DNA from: Alphaproteobacteria bacterium
GTDB taxonomy: Bacteria > Pseudomonadota > Alphaproteobacteria > Rhizobiales > Rhizobiaceae
Assembly (NCBI GenBank): GCA_018823835.1
Contig: JAHJHT010000010.1
Coordinates: forward strand, 150,799 to 214,798
DNA length: 64,000 nt
Reading direction: 5' to 3'
Below are positions 35,996 through 44,675 of this stretch, piece after piece. Under the pieces are notes generated by a model that did no database searches, was not told the DNA's origin, and saw only the letters and a program-made list of their open reading frames with translations. Both the position numbers and the translations under genes were made by a program. The stretch's first letter is position 1. The number at the start of each line of letters is the position of its first letter.

Positions 35996-36954
35996 CCGCA
36001 GCGCGTCTCGTTCACGTCGGCAGTGCGGTGGTCGATTACGTCTATCGCATAGAAGCCTTGCCGGCCCCCGGAAGCGAGCGCGTTGCGACCAGCTATGCGC
36101 GCGCCGTCGGTGGCGGCTTCAACATGATGGTAGCGGCAAGCCGGACCGGACTTCCGGTCCTGTTCGCGGGACAGCATGGAACCGGCCCGGACGGTGACTT
36201 CCTGCGCGCGGCACTTGCAGCCGAGAAGATCGAACGATCGGCCGCGCCCAACCCGAACCTGGATTCCGGCAACTGTGTTGTACTCGTTACGGCGGACGCT
36301 GAGCGCACATTCGTGTCCTGGCCGGGCGCGGAAGGCATGGCGACTGACGAAGACATGGCTGCCATCACGCTTCACCCGCATGACTGGGTATTCGCATCCG
36401 GCTATACGCTGAGTTACCCCGGCAGTCGTGTCGCGCTCGCAGACTGGCTGGAGGCATTGCCCGAGGGCATTCCACTGGTGTTCGACCCGACACCGGTCGT
36501 CGGTCAGGTTCCCGGAGACATTCTGTCGCGCGTGCTGGCACGCACCAACTGGCTCAGCTGCAATGAGGCCGAAGCAGGTGTGATTGCCGGAGATGGTTCG
36601 CCCGAAGACGTCTGCAAGCGTTTGATGCAAGAGCATTGCCCCAGCGCGCAAGGCATCATCCTGCGCGCTGGCGCGGCCGGCAGCTTCCTTCGCCTTGCCG
36701 ACGGCAGCTTCGCTGGAATTGAGGGATTCAGGGTAGCAGCCGTCGACACGAACGGCGCAGGTGATACGCACATTGGCAGTTTCGTCAGCGCGCTCTCGCG
36801 CGGCGTCGAACCGATGCAAGCGGCTCGCTACGCCAATGCGGCGGCGGCCATATCGGTGACCCGCCACGGCGGGGCTTCTGCCCCCACTCATCTGGAGATT
36901 GAACGCTTCCTGGCCAGCAGGACGCATCACGACACCAAACTGGCGACAGCTTGA
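35992..36954 (+). CDS. PfkB family carbohydrate kinase
   Basis: 320 residues, ribokinase-like fold. N-terminal GG-type motif VGGGFNMMVAASRTGLPV (about residues 37-54) and the C-terminal signature DTNGAGDTHIGSF with catalytic Asp D258. It phosphorylates a sugar or nucleoside with ATP. Coupled by a 4-bp overlap to the ADP-ribosylglycohydrolase-family gene, it probably phosphorylates the sugar released by that enzyme, for example ribose. The exact substrate cannot be read from sequence. Confidence 0.88.
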   Translation: MTAARLVHVGSAVVDYVYRIEALPAPGSERVATSYARAVGGGFNMMVAASRTGLPVLFAGQHGTGPDGDFLRAALAAEKIERSAAPNPNLDSGNCVVLVTADAERTFVSWPGAEGMATDEDMAAITLHPHDWVFASGYTLSYPGSRVALADWLEALPEGIPLVFDPTPVVGQVPGDILSRVLARTNWLSCNEAEAGVIAGDGSPEDVCKRLMQEHCPSAQGIILRAGAAGSFLRLADGSFAGIEGFRVAAVDTNGAGDTHIGSFVSALSRGVEPMQAARYANAAAAISVTRHGGASAPTHLEIERFLASRTHHDTKLATA

Positions 36955-36985
36955 CGAACTCGCGAAACAACAAAGGAGGAATACC

Positions 36986-38038
36986 ATGCGTAGACTCACT
37001 GGATTGCTGACGACGACAACCGTCCTTGTATCGATGGCCTTTTCGGCCGGCGCCGACGAGCTTCATGTACTCAACTGGAAAGGCTATGGCGCCGATGAGC
37101 CATGGGCCGTCGAGGCTTTCGAAAAGGCTACGGGCCATAAGGTGATCAACGACTTCTTCAATTCCGAACAGGAGATGCTGACCAAGCTCAGGACCAATCC
37201 GGGGCTCTACGATGTCGTGATGATCAATGCGGCGTTCAACGATCAGGCGTATGCCGAAAAGCTCATCCAGCCGATCGAGGTATCGAAGATCGCAAATGCT
37301 GCCGACATCAGCAGTGAAAAGGCATCGTCGCCGATGCTGAACCATGAGGGCAAGGTCTATGGCGTGCCGTGGGTCTGGGGGCTCACCGCCCTGGCATACA
37401 ATGAAAAGGCTTTCGACACGCCGCCTGCGAGCATCAGCGTCATGTGGGACGAGTCTCACAAGGGCAAGGTGACGATCCGCGACGACGCGGTGGAGGCCAT
37501 GCAGTTCGGGGCCATCGCCACAGGTCAGGATATCAACGACATCAAGGACATGGACGCGGTCAAGGCGAAGCTGACCGCGTTGATGCCGCAGATACGCACC
37601 TTCTGGAGTTCAGAGAATGACTGGAATCAGATGGTTGCCTCGAACCAGATCGACATCGGAACCTACTGGAGCGGGTCGGCCGATCGCGCCAAGACCCAGT
37701 TCAAGCTTCCGGTGTCGCTTATGATTCCTGAAGAAGGCGCCGTCGCCTGGCTCGACGCATTCTCGATTCCGACCGGGTCGAAAAATGTTGCCGGTGCCGA
37801 AGCCTTCATCAACTACATGATTGACCCTGGCTTCTATGTGGAATGGGTCACGAAAGTCGGCGCGCCTGTATCGGCCAACACCAAGGCGGTCGCAGCCTTG
37901 CCGGAAGATTCATTCAACCGGAAAGTCATGGGTGATCCCGAAGTTGCAAAGCGCATCCAGTTCCAGGCCCCGATCACCGATGCCCAGCGCGAAAAGTATC
38001 TGGCCGTGTGGCAGGAACTGAAGGTCAACGTGAAGTAG
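36986..38038 (+). CDS. ABC transporter substrate-binding protein (PotD-like)
   Basis: 350 residues, periplasmic. Sec signal peptide about residues 1-24 (MRRLTGLLTTTTVLVSMAFS, cleavage near GADE). The mature part begins LHVLNWKGYGADEPW, the layout of the spermidine/putrescine-type binding proteins. The family also serves other small cations and aromatic or sugar-like substrates, so polyamine specificity is not assumed. The ATG at 36986 follows AAAGGAGGAATACC, the strongest binding site in the operon, fitting the high level needed for a binding protein. Confidence 0.88.
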   Translation: MRRLTGLLTTTTVLVSMAFSAGADELHVLNWKGYGADEPWAVEAFEKATGHKVINDFFNSEQEMLTKLRTNPGLYDVVMINAAFNDQAYAEKLIQPIEVSKIANAADISSEKASSPMLNHEGKVYGVPWVWGLTALAYNEKAFDTPPASISVMWDESHKGKVTIRDDAVEAMQFGAIATGQDINDIKDMDAVKAKLTALMPQIRTFWSSENDWNQMVASNQIDIGTYWSGSADRAKTQFKLPVSLMIPEEGAVAWLDAFSIPTGSKNVAGAEAFINYMIDPGFYVEWVTKVGAPVSANTKAVAALPEDSFNRKVMGDPEVAKRIQFQAPITDAQREKYLAVWQELKVNVK

Positions 38039-38072
38039 TTCAGTTGGCAAGACGTGCTCTCGGGAGGAGGCC

Positions 38073-38942
38073 ATGGGAACACAATCCGCATCCGTTGCCG
38101 GACGTGGGATGAGAGCCGCATGGCCGCTTCTTCTCCCTGCCTATCTGTGGCTGACACTCGCAATCTTTCTTCCATTGTCAGCCATGGTCTTCTTCTCCTT
38201 CATGACCGACCTCCCGACTGCGCAGTCGGGCTGGTCGGGCACGCTGGAGAACTACCGCGCCTTCTTCTCCGAGGCTCTGTACGGCACGCTGCTTCTGGCC
38301 TCGCTGCGGCTCGGTATCGAAGTCACCCTGTGGTGCGTACTCCTTGGTTTTCCCGCCGCCTATGTGCTGGCGAAGGTCCTTAAGGGCCGCAGCCGGGAAG
38401 CAATCTTCCTGCTTGTCATTCTGCCTTTCTGGAGCAACGGCCTGGTCCGCATCTTCTCGTGGGTTATGGTCTTGCGCGATGGCGGCATCCTCGACACTGC
38501 CATCAACACGATCTCGCCGTTCAGGATCAGCATTGATCTGATCTACTCCTACCCGGCCGTCATCATCGGGCTGGTGCACTCCTACGTCCCCTACATGGTG
38601 CTGACCTGCTACCTGACGCTGCAAGCGATCGACGACTCGCTGATCGAGGCAGCCCGCTCGCTCGGCGCCTCCCGCCTCACCGTCCTGAAACGCATCATCA
38701 TTCCGCTGGCGATGCCAGGCATCGTCGCCGGCGCGGTGCTGACATTCGTGCCAGTCGTCGGGTCGTTCATGGAGCCGCGTATTCTCGGTGGCCGCACCGG
38801 CACGTTCTACGGAACGGTGATCGAGGATCAGTTTGTCGCCGTCTACAACTGGCCGCTGGGCGCGGCGCTTTCATTCATCCTGCTCGCCGTCGTCCTCTTG
38901 ATCCTGGCTGTCGCCTCACCCGTCCTGAAAAGGGCAAGCTGA
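38073..38942 (+). CDS. ABC transporter permease (PotB-like)
   Basis: 289 residues with six predicted membrane helices and the EAA loop EAARSLGASRLTVLKRIIIP that contacts the ATPase. An N-terminal polar segment precedes the first helix (LLLPAYLWLTLAIFLPLSAM). It works as a heterodimer with the next gene product. The stop shares its last base with the following ATG (TGATG). Confidence 0.9.
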   Translation: MGTQSASVAGRGMRAAWPLLLPAYLWLTLAIFLPLSAMVFFSFMTDLPTAQSGWSGTLENYRAFFSEALYGTLLLASLRLGIEVTLWCVLLGFPAAYVLAKVLKGRSREAIFLLVILPFWSNGLVRIFSWVMVLRDGGILDTAINTISPFRISIDLIYSYPAVIIGLVHSYVPYMVLTCYLTLQAIDDSLIEAARSLGASRLTVLKRIIIPLAMPGIVAGAVLTFVPVVGSFMEPRILGGRTGTFYGTVIEDQFVAVYNWPLGAALSFILLAVVLLILAVASPVLKRAS

Positions 38943-39730
38943 TGGCTACGACGCGCCTCCTCGAATGGCTCGGCCGCTTCTATATCGTGCTGCTGCTGGC
39001 GTTTCTCTATCTGCCCATCATCATCATGGCGCTGATGTCATTCAACGCCTCGCCATTCTACCAGTTGCCCTTCACCTGGACGGCCGGCTGGTACGCCGAC
39101 CTGTTTCGCAACAGTCAGATCATAGGTGCAACCTGGAACAGCATCGAGATCGCGGTGCTGACGACAATCGTTGCCACGACCCTGGGAACAGCTGCCTCCC
39201 TTGCCATGTTCCGGTATGAGTTCCGTGGCAAGAAGCTGCTGCAGGCCTTGCTGTTTCCCCCCATCGCCATCCCATGGCTGATTACCGGGACTGCGATGCT
39301 GATCTTCTTCTTCGGGATAGGCATCGGACGCGGCCTGCATGCGATCCTGCTCGGCCATGTTGCGCTGGCATTGCCCTATGTCATCGTCGTCGTTTCCGCG
39401 CGCCTTCAGACATTCGCGCCGGAACTGGAGGAAGCCGCTCGATCGCTTGGCGCCAGCCAATGGCAAGTGACGAGGCGGGTCACGTTGCCATGGATCATGC
39501 CCGGCGTGATCGCCGGTGCACTCTTTGCTTTCGCCGTTTCCTTCGACCAGTTCGTCGTGTCCTACTTTCTGTCGGCGCCGGGGCAAGGCACGCTGCCGGT
39601 CGAAATCTACGCTGCGATCCGCAAGGGTTTCACCCCGGAGATCAACGCCGTTTCCACCATCATTATCGCAGTTTCCATGGGCCTCATGCTCGTGGCCGCA
39701 CGCTTCTTCAAATTCGGGGGTGAGAAGTAA
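38942..39730 (+). CDS. ABC transporter permease (PotC-like)
   Basis: 262 residues with six predicted membrane helices and the EAA loop EEAARSLGASQWQVTRRVTL. Start FYIVLLLAFLYLPIIIMALM is typical of PotC-type subunits. Overlaps both neighbours by one base, so the three membrane-complex genes are translationally coupled. Confidence 0.9.
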   Translation: MATTRLLEWLGRFYIVLLLAFLYLPIIIMALMSFNASPFYQLPFTWTAGWYADLFRNSQIIGATWNSIEIAVLTTIVATTLGTAASLAMFRYEFRGKKLLQALLFPPIAIPWLITGTAMLIFFFGIGIGRGLHAILLGHVALALPYVIVVVSARLQTFAPELEEAARSLGASQWQVTRRVTLPWIMPGVIAGALFAFAVSFDQFVVSYFLSAPGQGTLPVEIYAAIRKGFTPEINAVSTIIIAVSMGLMLVAARFFKFGGEK

Positions 39731-40791
39731 TGGCCGACGTCCAGGTACGAAACGTCTCCCGATCGTTCGGCTCGCACAAGGCGCTCGACGATGTCTCCAT
39801 CGATTTTCCGGACGGCGGCTTCTACGCGCTTCTGGGGCCGTCTGGCAGCGGCAAGACCACCTTGCTTCGACTGATTGCGGGCTTCGACTTTCCGAGTTGT
39901 GGCGGTATCAGCATCGGTGGCGAAAGCGTTGAAAGGGTGCCTGTCGAAAAGCGTCGCATCGGCATGATGTTCCAGAACTATGCGCTCTTTCCCAACATGA
40001 GCGTGGCCGACAATGTTGCCTTCGGACTCTCGGTACGCGGCGATACGAGATCGTCGATTGAGACTGAAGTTCGCCGCGCCCTCGATCTGGTACAGCTGGA
40101 CAAACTGGGCGAACGACGCCCGCATCAACTGTCGGGCGGGCAGCGCCAGCGTGTCGCCCTGGCGCGGGCAATCGTAACCAAACCCCGGGTACTCCTGCTT
40201 GATGAACCGCTCAGCGCGCTCGACAAGGCGCTGCGGGTCGACATGCAGATCGAACTCAAACGTATCCAGCGCGAGATTGGCATCACGACGATCTTCGTGA
40301 CACACGATCAGGAAGAAGCACTGACCATGGCCGACCGGATCGGCATACTGTGTGATGGTCGGGTGGTGCAGGAAGGGCCGCCAGAGGATGTCTATGATCG
40401 CCCTCGCAGCGAGTTCGCCGCCAGCTTTCTCGGAGACGCAAACATCCTGCGCGGGAAGACCTTTGATAACGGGATTCGATTGTCTGACGGAATGCAGATC
40501 CTGGCGAAAGAAGCTTCAAGTGGTTCGGCCGGGGTTGAAGCGATCTGTGCCGTCCGCCCGGAGCGCATCACTATTGCTGCTTCCGCTTCTGCAACGCCGC
40601 CCGGGCGCAACACTCTAAACGGGCGTATCATGAAACGTATTTTCGCCGGGAACAGCAGCACCTATTTTGTGGACCGGAATGGCGAAACACTCAAGGTTCT
40701 GGTCCAGAATCAGGACGGCGAGAGACTTTCGGAAGGCCAGGACGTCACTCTTTCCTGGTCTCCGGAAAGCACGGTGGTCATTACAGCATAA
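39730..40791 (+). CDS. ABC transporter ATP-binding protein (PotA-like)
   Basis: 353 residues. Walker A GPSGSGKTTLLR, Q-loop MMFQNYALFPNM, signature LSGGQRQRVALARAI, Walker B VLLLDEPLSALD and switch His in FVTHDQEEAL are all intact. A C-terminal TOBE-type domain (about 280-350) marks the PotA/MalK class. It powers the transporter encoded just upstream. It is the last gene of the operon; no clear terminator follows. Confidence 0.92.
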   Translation: MADVQVRNVSRSFGSHKALDDVSIDFPDGGFYALLGPSGSGKTTLLRLIAGFDFPSCGGISIGGESVERVPVEKRRIGMMFQNYALFPNMSVADNVAFGLSVRGDTRSSIETEVRRALDLVQLDKLGERRPHQLSGGQRQRVALARAIVTKPRVLLLDEPLSALDKALRVDMQIELKRIQREIGITTIFVTHDQEEALTMADRIGILCDGRVVQEGPPEDVYDRPRSEFAASFLGDANILRGKTFDNGIRLSDGMQILAKEASSGSAGVEAICAVRPERITIAASASATPPGRNTLNGRIMKRIFAGNSSTYFVDRNGETLKVLVQNQDGERLSEGQDVTLSWSPESTVVITA

Positions 40792-41316
40792 TGAAAGTTG
40801 GGCGATTAGCCGTCAGACCCTAGCAATCCGTTGCGGCTCCTCGGAATATGAGCCGACCTCGGCTGGTTGGCGTCGTGCACTTGTGCGCATGCGCGACGCA
40901 TCCGGCCAGATGCGTGGTCCGGGGACTCTCATCGGCATTGCCGAGCAGATCGGGCTGATCGTCCATGTCGATCGCCTCCACCAAACACAAGGCGGTGGCC
41001 GAGGGTGTCGAGACAAGGCAGCAGCTTGCCTTCCTGAACAAGCAGGGCTGTCCGAGTTGCCCAAGGCTATCCGTTCGGTAGGCCGATAGACGCGGGAACT
41101 CATAACCTGATTGGCGATACGTGAAGGTCATCCCGAAGAACCCGTGAGCAATCTTGTTGAGGTCCCGCAAGGGCGGACAACTCCACGTCACGTCCTGGGG
41201 TTTCTCGCTCGCTCATCTTGGTCCGTTCCACCGGGCGCAGTATTGTGCGCGTCGGTGAACAATTTGCATCGACGGGTGATGTACCGATTGTCGATGCCCT
41301 CTCGAGGGGGCGGCAG
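40792..41316. other. Intergenic stretch without a recognisable gene
   Basis: 525 bp between the transporter operon and the next small gene. Short frames on both strands give low-complexity products with no family I can name. No terminator, tRNA or repeat was found. It may hold decayed coding sequence. Confidence 0.45.
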
Positions 41317-41508
41317 ATGGACACAAGGCAACTCAGGGAAGTCGGCAGGCGGGCCGCCAAGGCGGCGGAGCAGCGTCAGATTCTGGAAACCGGCCGCGCT
41401 TCGGCCGGCAGGGCCAGGCATCTCTTTCTGCGCTACACCCTGTTGGCCAGCGCTGTACTCATAGTGATCGCCGGGCTCTGGCTCGTGGTTTCCATGCTTG
41501 CAAATTGA
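41317..41508 (+). CDS. Small single-span membrane protein
   Basis: 63 residues. A basic N-terminal half (MDTRQLREVGRRAAKAAEQR) is followed by one membrane helix at about residues 40-60 (YTLLASAVLIVIAGLWLVV). ATG at 41317 follows GAGGGGGCGGCAG. No known family. It converges on a 296-residue membrane protein gene across a shared terminator, and lies among small stress-type proteins. Confidence 0.55.
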   Translation: MDTRQLREVGRRAAKAAEQRQILETGRASAGRARHLFLRYTLLASAVLIVIAGLWLVVSMLAN

Positions 41509-41539
41509 TGCCAGTTCGGGGCCAACTGCGGCAAACAGA

Positions 41540-41567
41540 AAGACCCGCTGCCGGAGCAGCGGGTCTT
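41540..41567. terminator. Bidirectional terminator
   Basis: Perfect 12-bp stem AAGACCCGCTGC (41540-41551) and GCAGCGGGTCTT (41556-41567) with a 4-nt loop. It lies between two convergent genes (ends at 41508 and 41591). The T-runs are short on both sides, so it is a likely but not strong terminator. Confidence 0.7.
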
Positions 41568-41590
41568 AGCGATTCACACGCGAGGCGAAT

Positions 41591-42481
41591 TTACCAGGGC
41601 CTGTACCAGCCGGCCACCATGACCTGCTTGTCGCGATGGTTGCCGCCCAGAGTAGCGCCGAAATAGGCGCCGATAGCACTGGCAAACAGCGAAGCAGCTG
41701 TCAGGAAGGCTGCGATCAGCCCGACACGACGGGCAGTTTCGGCCGCTTCCTCGGCTACTGCGCGAGCCTGCTGAGCCTGTGCCCAGGTCTCGTCGACACG
41801 AGCCTGTGCCTCTTCCTGCGTCAGGCCGGAGCGTGCGGCCACGATGCTGGCGAGATACTGCCTGTCGGCGTCAGCAAGCTCGTCGTCTTCAAGCGCGCCG
41901 GCGATGATACGGCCAACCTCACCGCGGTTATCGGCGGTTGTCGGCTGGGCCGTAGCATTCGTCGAGCGAAGCAGCCGATCAACCAGCAGGCTGTCGCCCT
42001 CGCCGAGCATTTCGTCGGCATTGCCGGCCGCACCCGCTGCCGCACCGGCGGCGACCGTGCTTGCCGCGCCCGTCGCAGTCGCTACCACGGCCGATACGCC
42101 GGAGAATGCGATCAGCGCGCCCAGCAGAACGCAGACGGCCCACATGATCAGCCCGTGCGAGCCGTCGCGTATGTCTGATTCATATTCGGTGGCGTCGTAG
42201 TTGCGCCGGCGCATGCGGCCGGTCAGGTAGCCACCCGCCATGAAGCTGGAAATCTGCACCCAGAGCATCCAGAGCGCAGCGGCAATGGCGAACCAGAACA
42301 GCGTCATTCCGCGTCCCTCGTAGGCCGAGGTAAGCGTCAGGCCGATCGCTGAGCCGAATGTCATGAGAACAAAGGAAATTGCTGTTGCCAGCACCGTGCC
42401 GGCGATGATTGCCGGCCAGTCGATATAGGAATGGTCGCTGTCGCCTGTGGCGAGGACCGTGCGGTCTTCGGCTAGTGCCAT
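41591..42481 (-). CDS. Multi-span membrane protein of unknown function
   Basis: 296 residues with about four membrane helices: near 26-55 (WPAIIAGTVLATAISFVLMT), 62-85, 110-150 and 255-280. Between them lies a soluble, acidic region (about 160-250) rich in Ala/Glu with segments such as DETWAQAQQARAVAEEAAET that may be helical bundles. No named domain is recognised; similar proteins are known to me only as hypothetical. The ATG at 42481 follows GGAGGGCACC. Together with the adjacent 24-residue protein and the CsbD gene it looks like part of a stress-related cluster. Confidence 0.6.
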   Translation of the reverse strand: MALAEDRTVLATGDSDHSYIDWPAIIAGTVLATAISFVLMTFGSAIGLTLTSAYEGRGMTLFWFAIAAALWMLWVQISSFMAGGYLTGRMRRRNYDATEYESDIRDGSHGLIMWAVCVLLGALIAFSGVSAVVATATGAASTVAAGAAAGAAGNADEMLGEGDSLLVDRLLRSTNATAQPTTADNRGEVGRIIAGALEDDELADADRQYLASIVAARSGLTQEEAQARVDETWAQAQQARAVAEEAAETARRVGLIAAFLTAASLFASAIGAYFGATLGGNHRDKQVMVAGWYRPW

Positions 42482-42528
42482 GTGGTGCCCTCCTGAAAAA
42501 TGCGCTGGGTTGAAATGGTTGTTCGCGT

Positions 42529-42603
42529 TCAGCGCAAGCCGAACAGGGAAAGCACCGCCATGATGACCACGATCAGGCCGACGATATAGATAATGCCATG
42601 CAT
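42529..42603 (-). CDS. 24-residue single-helix membrane peptide
   Basis: MHGIIYIVGLIVVIMAVLSL followed by FGLR and a stop: almost entirely one membrane helix. ATG at 42603 follows GGGAGAAAACT, a good binding site. It lies 48 bp before the start of the 296-residue membrane protein gene on the same strand. Tiny proteins of this type are common near stress genes. It would be missed by length filters. Confidence 0.6.
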   Translation of the reverse strand: MHGIIYIVGLIVVIMAVLSLFGLR

Positions 42604-42786
42604 AGTTTTCTCCCGCGTTTTGAGTTGCGCTGGAATAAGCCGGATGTCGGCGAAAGGTTCCGGCAGGCGGACGGGCGTTTCTGGCCGAAACTCGCCTGAA
42701 TGTGAAAAATTCCTCTGAACCATTCAGCACCCGCCGCGTTGAGGTGCGAGGCGAAAACAGCGCCTGAAACGTGAAAGGAAGAAGTC

Positions 42787-42987
42787 ATGGATTGGAACCG
42801 CGTCGAAGGTAACTGGAAGCAGTTCAAGGGCAACGTGAAGGAGCAGTGGGGCAAGTTGACCGACGACGATCTCGACGAGATCGCCGGTCGCCGAGATCAG
42901 CTCGAAGGCAAGATTCAGGAGCGCTACGGCATCGAGAAGGACCGGGTGCGCCGCGATGTCGACGACTGGTTCGGCCGTCAGAACTGA
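42787..42987 (+). CDS. CsbD family stress-response protein
   Basis: 66 residues: MDWNRVEGNWKQFKGNVKEQ, GKLTDDDLDEIAGRRDQLEG and RYGIEKDRVRRDVDDWF, the full CsbD domain. CsbD-like proteins are small, highly charged and induced in general stress in many bacteria; the molecular role is unknown. The ATG at 42787 follows GGAAGAAGTC. It is divergent from the small membrane peptide and ends in a strong terminator. Confidence 0.92.
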   Translation: MDWNRVEGNWKQFKGNVKEQWGKLTDDDLDEIAGRRDQLEGKIQERYGIEKDRVRRDVDDWFGRQN

Positions 42988-43000
42988 GCCATCATACTGA

Positions 43001-43036
43001 AAAAAAAGGCCGCCTCTCTTTCGAGGCGGCTTTTTT
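43001..43036 (+). terminator. Terminator after the CsbD gene
   Basis: Stem GCCGCCTC (43009-43016), loop TCTTTC, GAGGCGGC (43023-43030), flanked by A-run upstream and TTTTTT (43031-43036). Perfect 8-bp stem with strong T-tract, 14 bp after the stop codon. Confidence 0.9.
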
Positions 43037-43068
43037 GTGCCGTGTCGCCAGCTTGGCGTGGCGGCTAT

Positions 43069-43473
43069 CTAGCGCTGCACCTGCATCTGCTGCGGCAGCG
43101 GCTCGCGCACCGCCGCTTCCTTCGGAAGACTGTCAAACGGTGGCATGTATTCCTTGCGCTCGTAGAGCTCGCGCGGCACCGCGCCCGTGCGGTGGCCGTA
43201 ATCCACTTCGGCCCAGCCGTCGCTGGTACGATAGAGGCCGACTGCTGGTCTCGGCGTCGGTCGGTAGGGGCGCGCAGCGCCCGGCGCAGCCTTCTCGACC
43301 TCGACGCCGGTCCTGCGGAAGACCTCTTCCATCGACCCATAGGAAGCCACTTGGCGTGGCGCCAGCGCGGCTGTCCGGGTCAGCGCGTAAACGGTGCTGC
43401 CGCCGTCGGTTGCTGACCAAATGTGATAGTTTACGCACCTGTGGCGAACGACGCGGTCATAGACCCAATTCAT
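43069..43473 (-). CDS. Hypothetical protein
   Basis: 134 residues from the ATG at 43473 (MNWVYDRVVRHRCVNYHIWS), which follows GAAGG five bases upstream. A longer form starting at 43518 is possible. The C-terminal half is rich in Arg/Pro/Glu, with GYDYGHRTGAVPRELYERKE-like acidic and aromatic residues. No signal peptide, membrane helix or domain is recognised. Its converging orientation against the CsbD terminator makes it a plausible real gene, but coding support is modest. Confidence 0.45.
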   Translation of the reverse strand: MNWVYDRVVRHRCVNYHIWSATDGGSTVYALTRTAALAPRQVASYGSMEEVFRRTGVEVEKAAPGAARPYRPTPRPAVGLYRTSDGWAEVDYGHRTGAVPRELYERKEYMPPFDSLPKEAAVREPLPQQMQVQR

Positions 43474-43967
43474 GCTAGCCTTCACTCGTTGCGACCAGCC
43501 ACCACCCGTCGCAACCATCTCCGTATTTCATGGCACCAGTATGGTGTGAATCAGATTCGCGCCGGCTTGGGTAGTGCATGTGCCGTCATTGCCGGTGCTT
43601 ACTTCGTCCCGAAACGCTCTCGCTCACTCCACACACGCAGAAATCGGGCTTGACGGGCCCTGTGAGTCTCGTCGCGGAGTCGCCTTTCGATTTTTTGTCA
43701 ATATGGGTTTGATGTCGGATTCGAGTGCAGGTAGATTAGACCCGAATCAGCCGCTGCTCGGGGGCGCGGCGAGCCACAAATGCCTGATGTTGCGGGGTTA
43801 TTCCGTGATGAGGCACGACGTGTTTCGTACGAGGCACCCGGATTCGGCCGATCGGCAGTAGCCGAGTCCGTAGACCGTGTTTTCCATTGTGATCGCGTAT
43901 TTTCAGGTTCGTCCGCTGGCGTCGCCAGGGGTCGGGCACCCAGATTGATTCCGCCGAAAACGAGTTC
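43474..43967. other. Intergenic region upstream of visN
   Basis: 494 bp with no gene that I can support. An interrupted repeat (GATTCG near 43719 and CGAATC near 43743) is the only obvious structure. It should carry the visN promoter. In Sinorhizobium meliloti, as I recall, fliF occupies the position before visN; it is not present here. Confidence 0.5.
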
Positions 43968-44675
43968 ATGACGAGCCTTGCCACCCAGATAGAACCGGAC
44001 AGCTTTGCCGGTCGACTTTCGTCCAGGGGCGACCTCACGAGCTTTTTCATGACGTTGACCGCCGACATCGGCGCCGACGCCTACATGCTGGTCTCGATCC
44101 AGCACGACCAGGACCAGAACACGGCACGCATTCTTGCGTCCAACTGGATTCACGACGCCATCGAGCTGGTCGGCCACCGCCTGATCGCCAGCCTCGCCCA
44201 GGCACCCGCCGCTGCGCCAGGCGTCAAGCCGCGCGGTGTTGCGCCTGCCGAGGCGCCAAGTGCCGCCTGCGTGATGAACGGCGAGGAGGCCAAGCTCCTC
44301 GACGTGCTCGGCCATTCGGAGATCTTCTCGCTCAGGCTTTATGTCGGCGGCCAGCGCTTCTTCCTTCTCTTCTCGGCCGCCGAGACCGGCCGGATCGCGC
44401 AGGACATGCTGACCGGCGCCCAGCTCCGCTGCTGTTACGCGCTGTCGCAACTGCCCGCCCTGTTCGGCGCGGCAACCGCGCAGGACCGTCTGTCGGAGCG
44501 TGAGCGCGAGTGCCTGGTATGGGTTGCCGAAGGCAAGACCACCGATGAAGTCGCGCTCATTCTGGGCGTCTCCAGCAACACCGTCAGCAACTACATCACT
44601 CACGCGATCCACAAACTGTCGGCCAACAATCGTGCCATGGCGATAGCGACCGCGATCAGGAGCGGCATCATTTGA
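43968..44675 (+). CDS. visN: LuxR-type motility regulator VisN
   Basis: 235 residues. N-terminal autoinducer-binding-like domain (about 20-160) and C-terminal LuxR helix-turn-helix (about 165-230) with LSERERECLVWVAEGKTTDE and SNTVSNYITHAIHKLSA. In Sinorhizobium VisN forms a heteromer with VisR and is the top activator of the motility cascade. It is directly followed by visR, and the flagellar genes follow in the order I recall from S. meliloti. Start ATG 43968. Confidence 0.9.
   Translation: MTSLATQIEPDSFAGRLSSRGDLTSFFMTLTADIGADAYMLVSIQHDQDQNTARILASNWIHDAIELVGHRLIASLAQAPAAAPGVKPRGVAPAEAPSAACVMNGEEAKLLDVLGHSEIFSLRLYVGGQRFFLLFSAAETGRIAQDMLTGAQLRCCYALSQLPALFGAATAQDRLSERERECLVWVAEGKTTDEVALILGVSSNTVSNYITHAIHKLSANNRAMAIATAIRSGII

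Noticed and set aside
36986..40791. Calling the ABC transporter a spermidine/putrescine importer
   Set aside because: The PotD-type fold covers many ligands and the operon context (glycohydrolase plus sugar kinase) argues for a different substrate.
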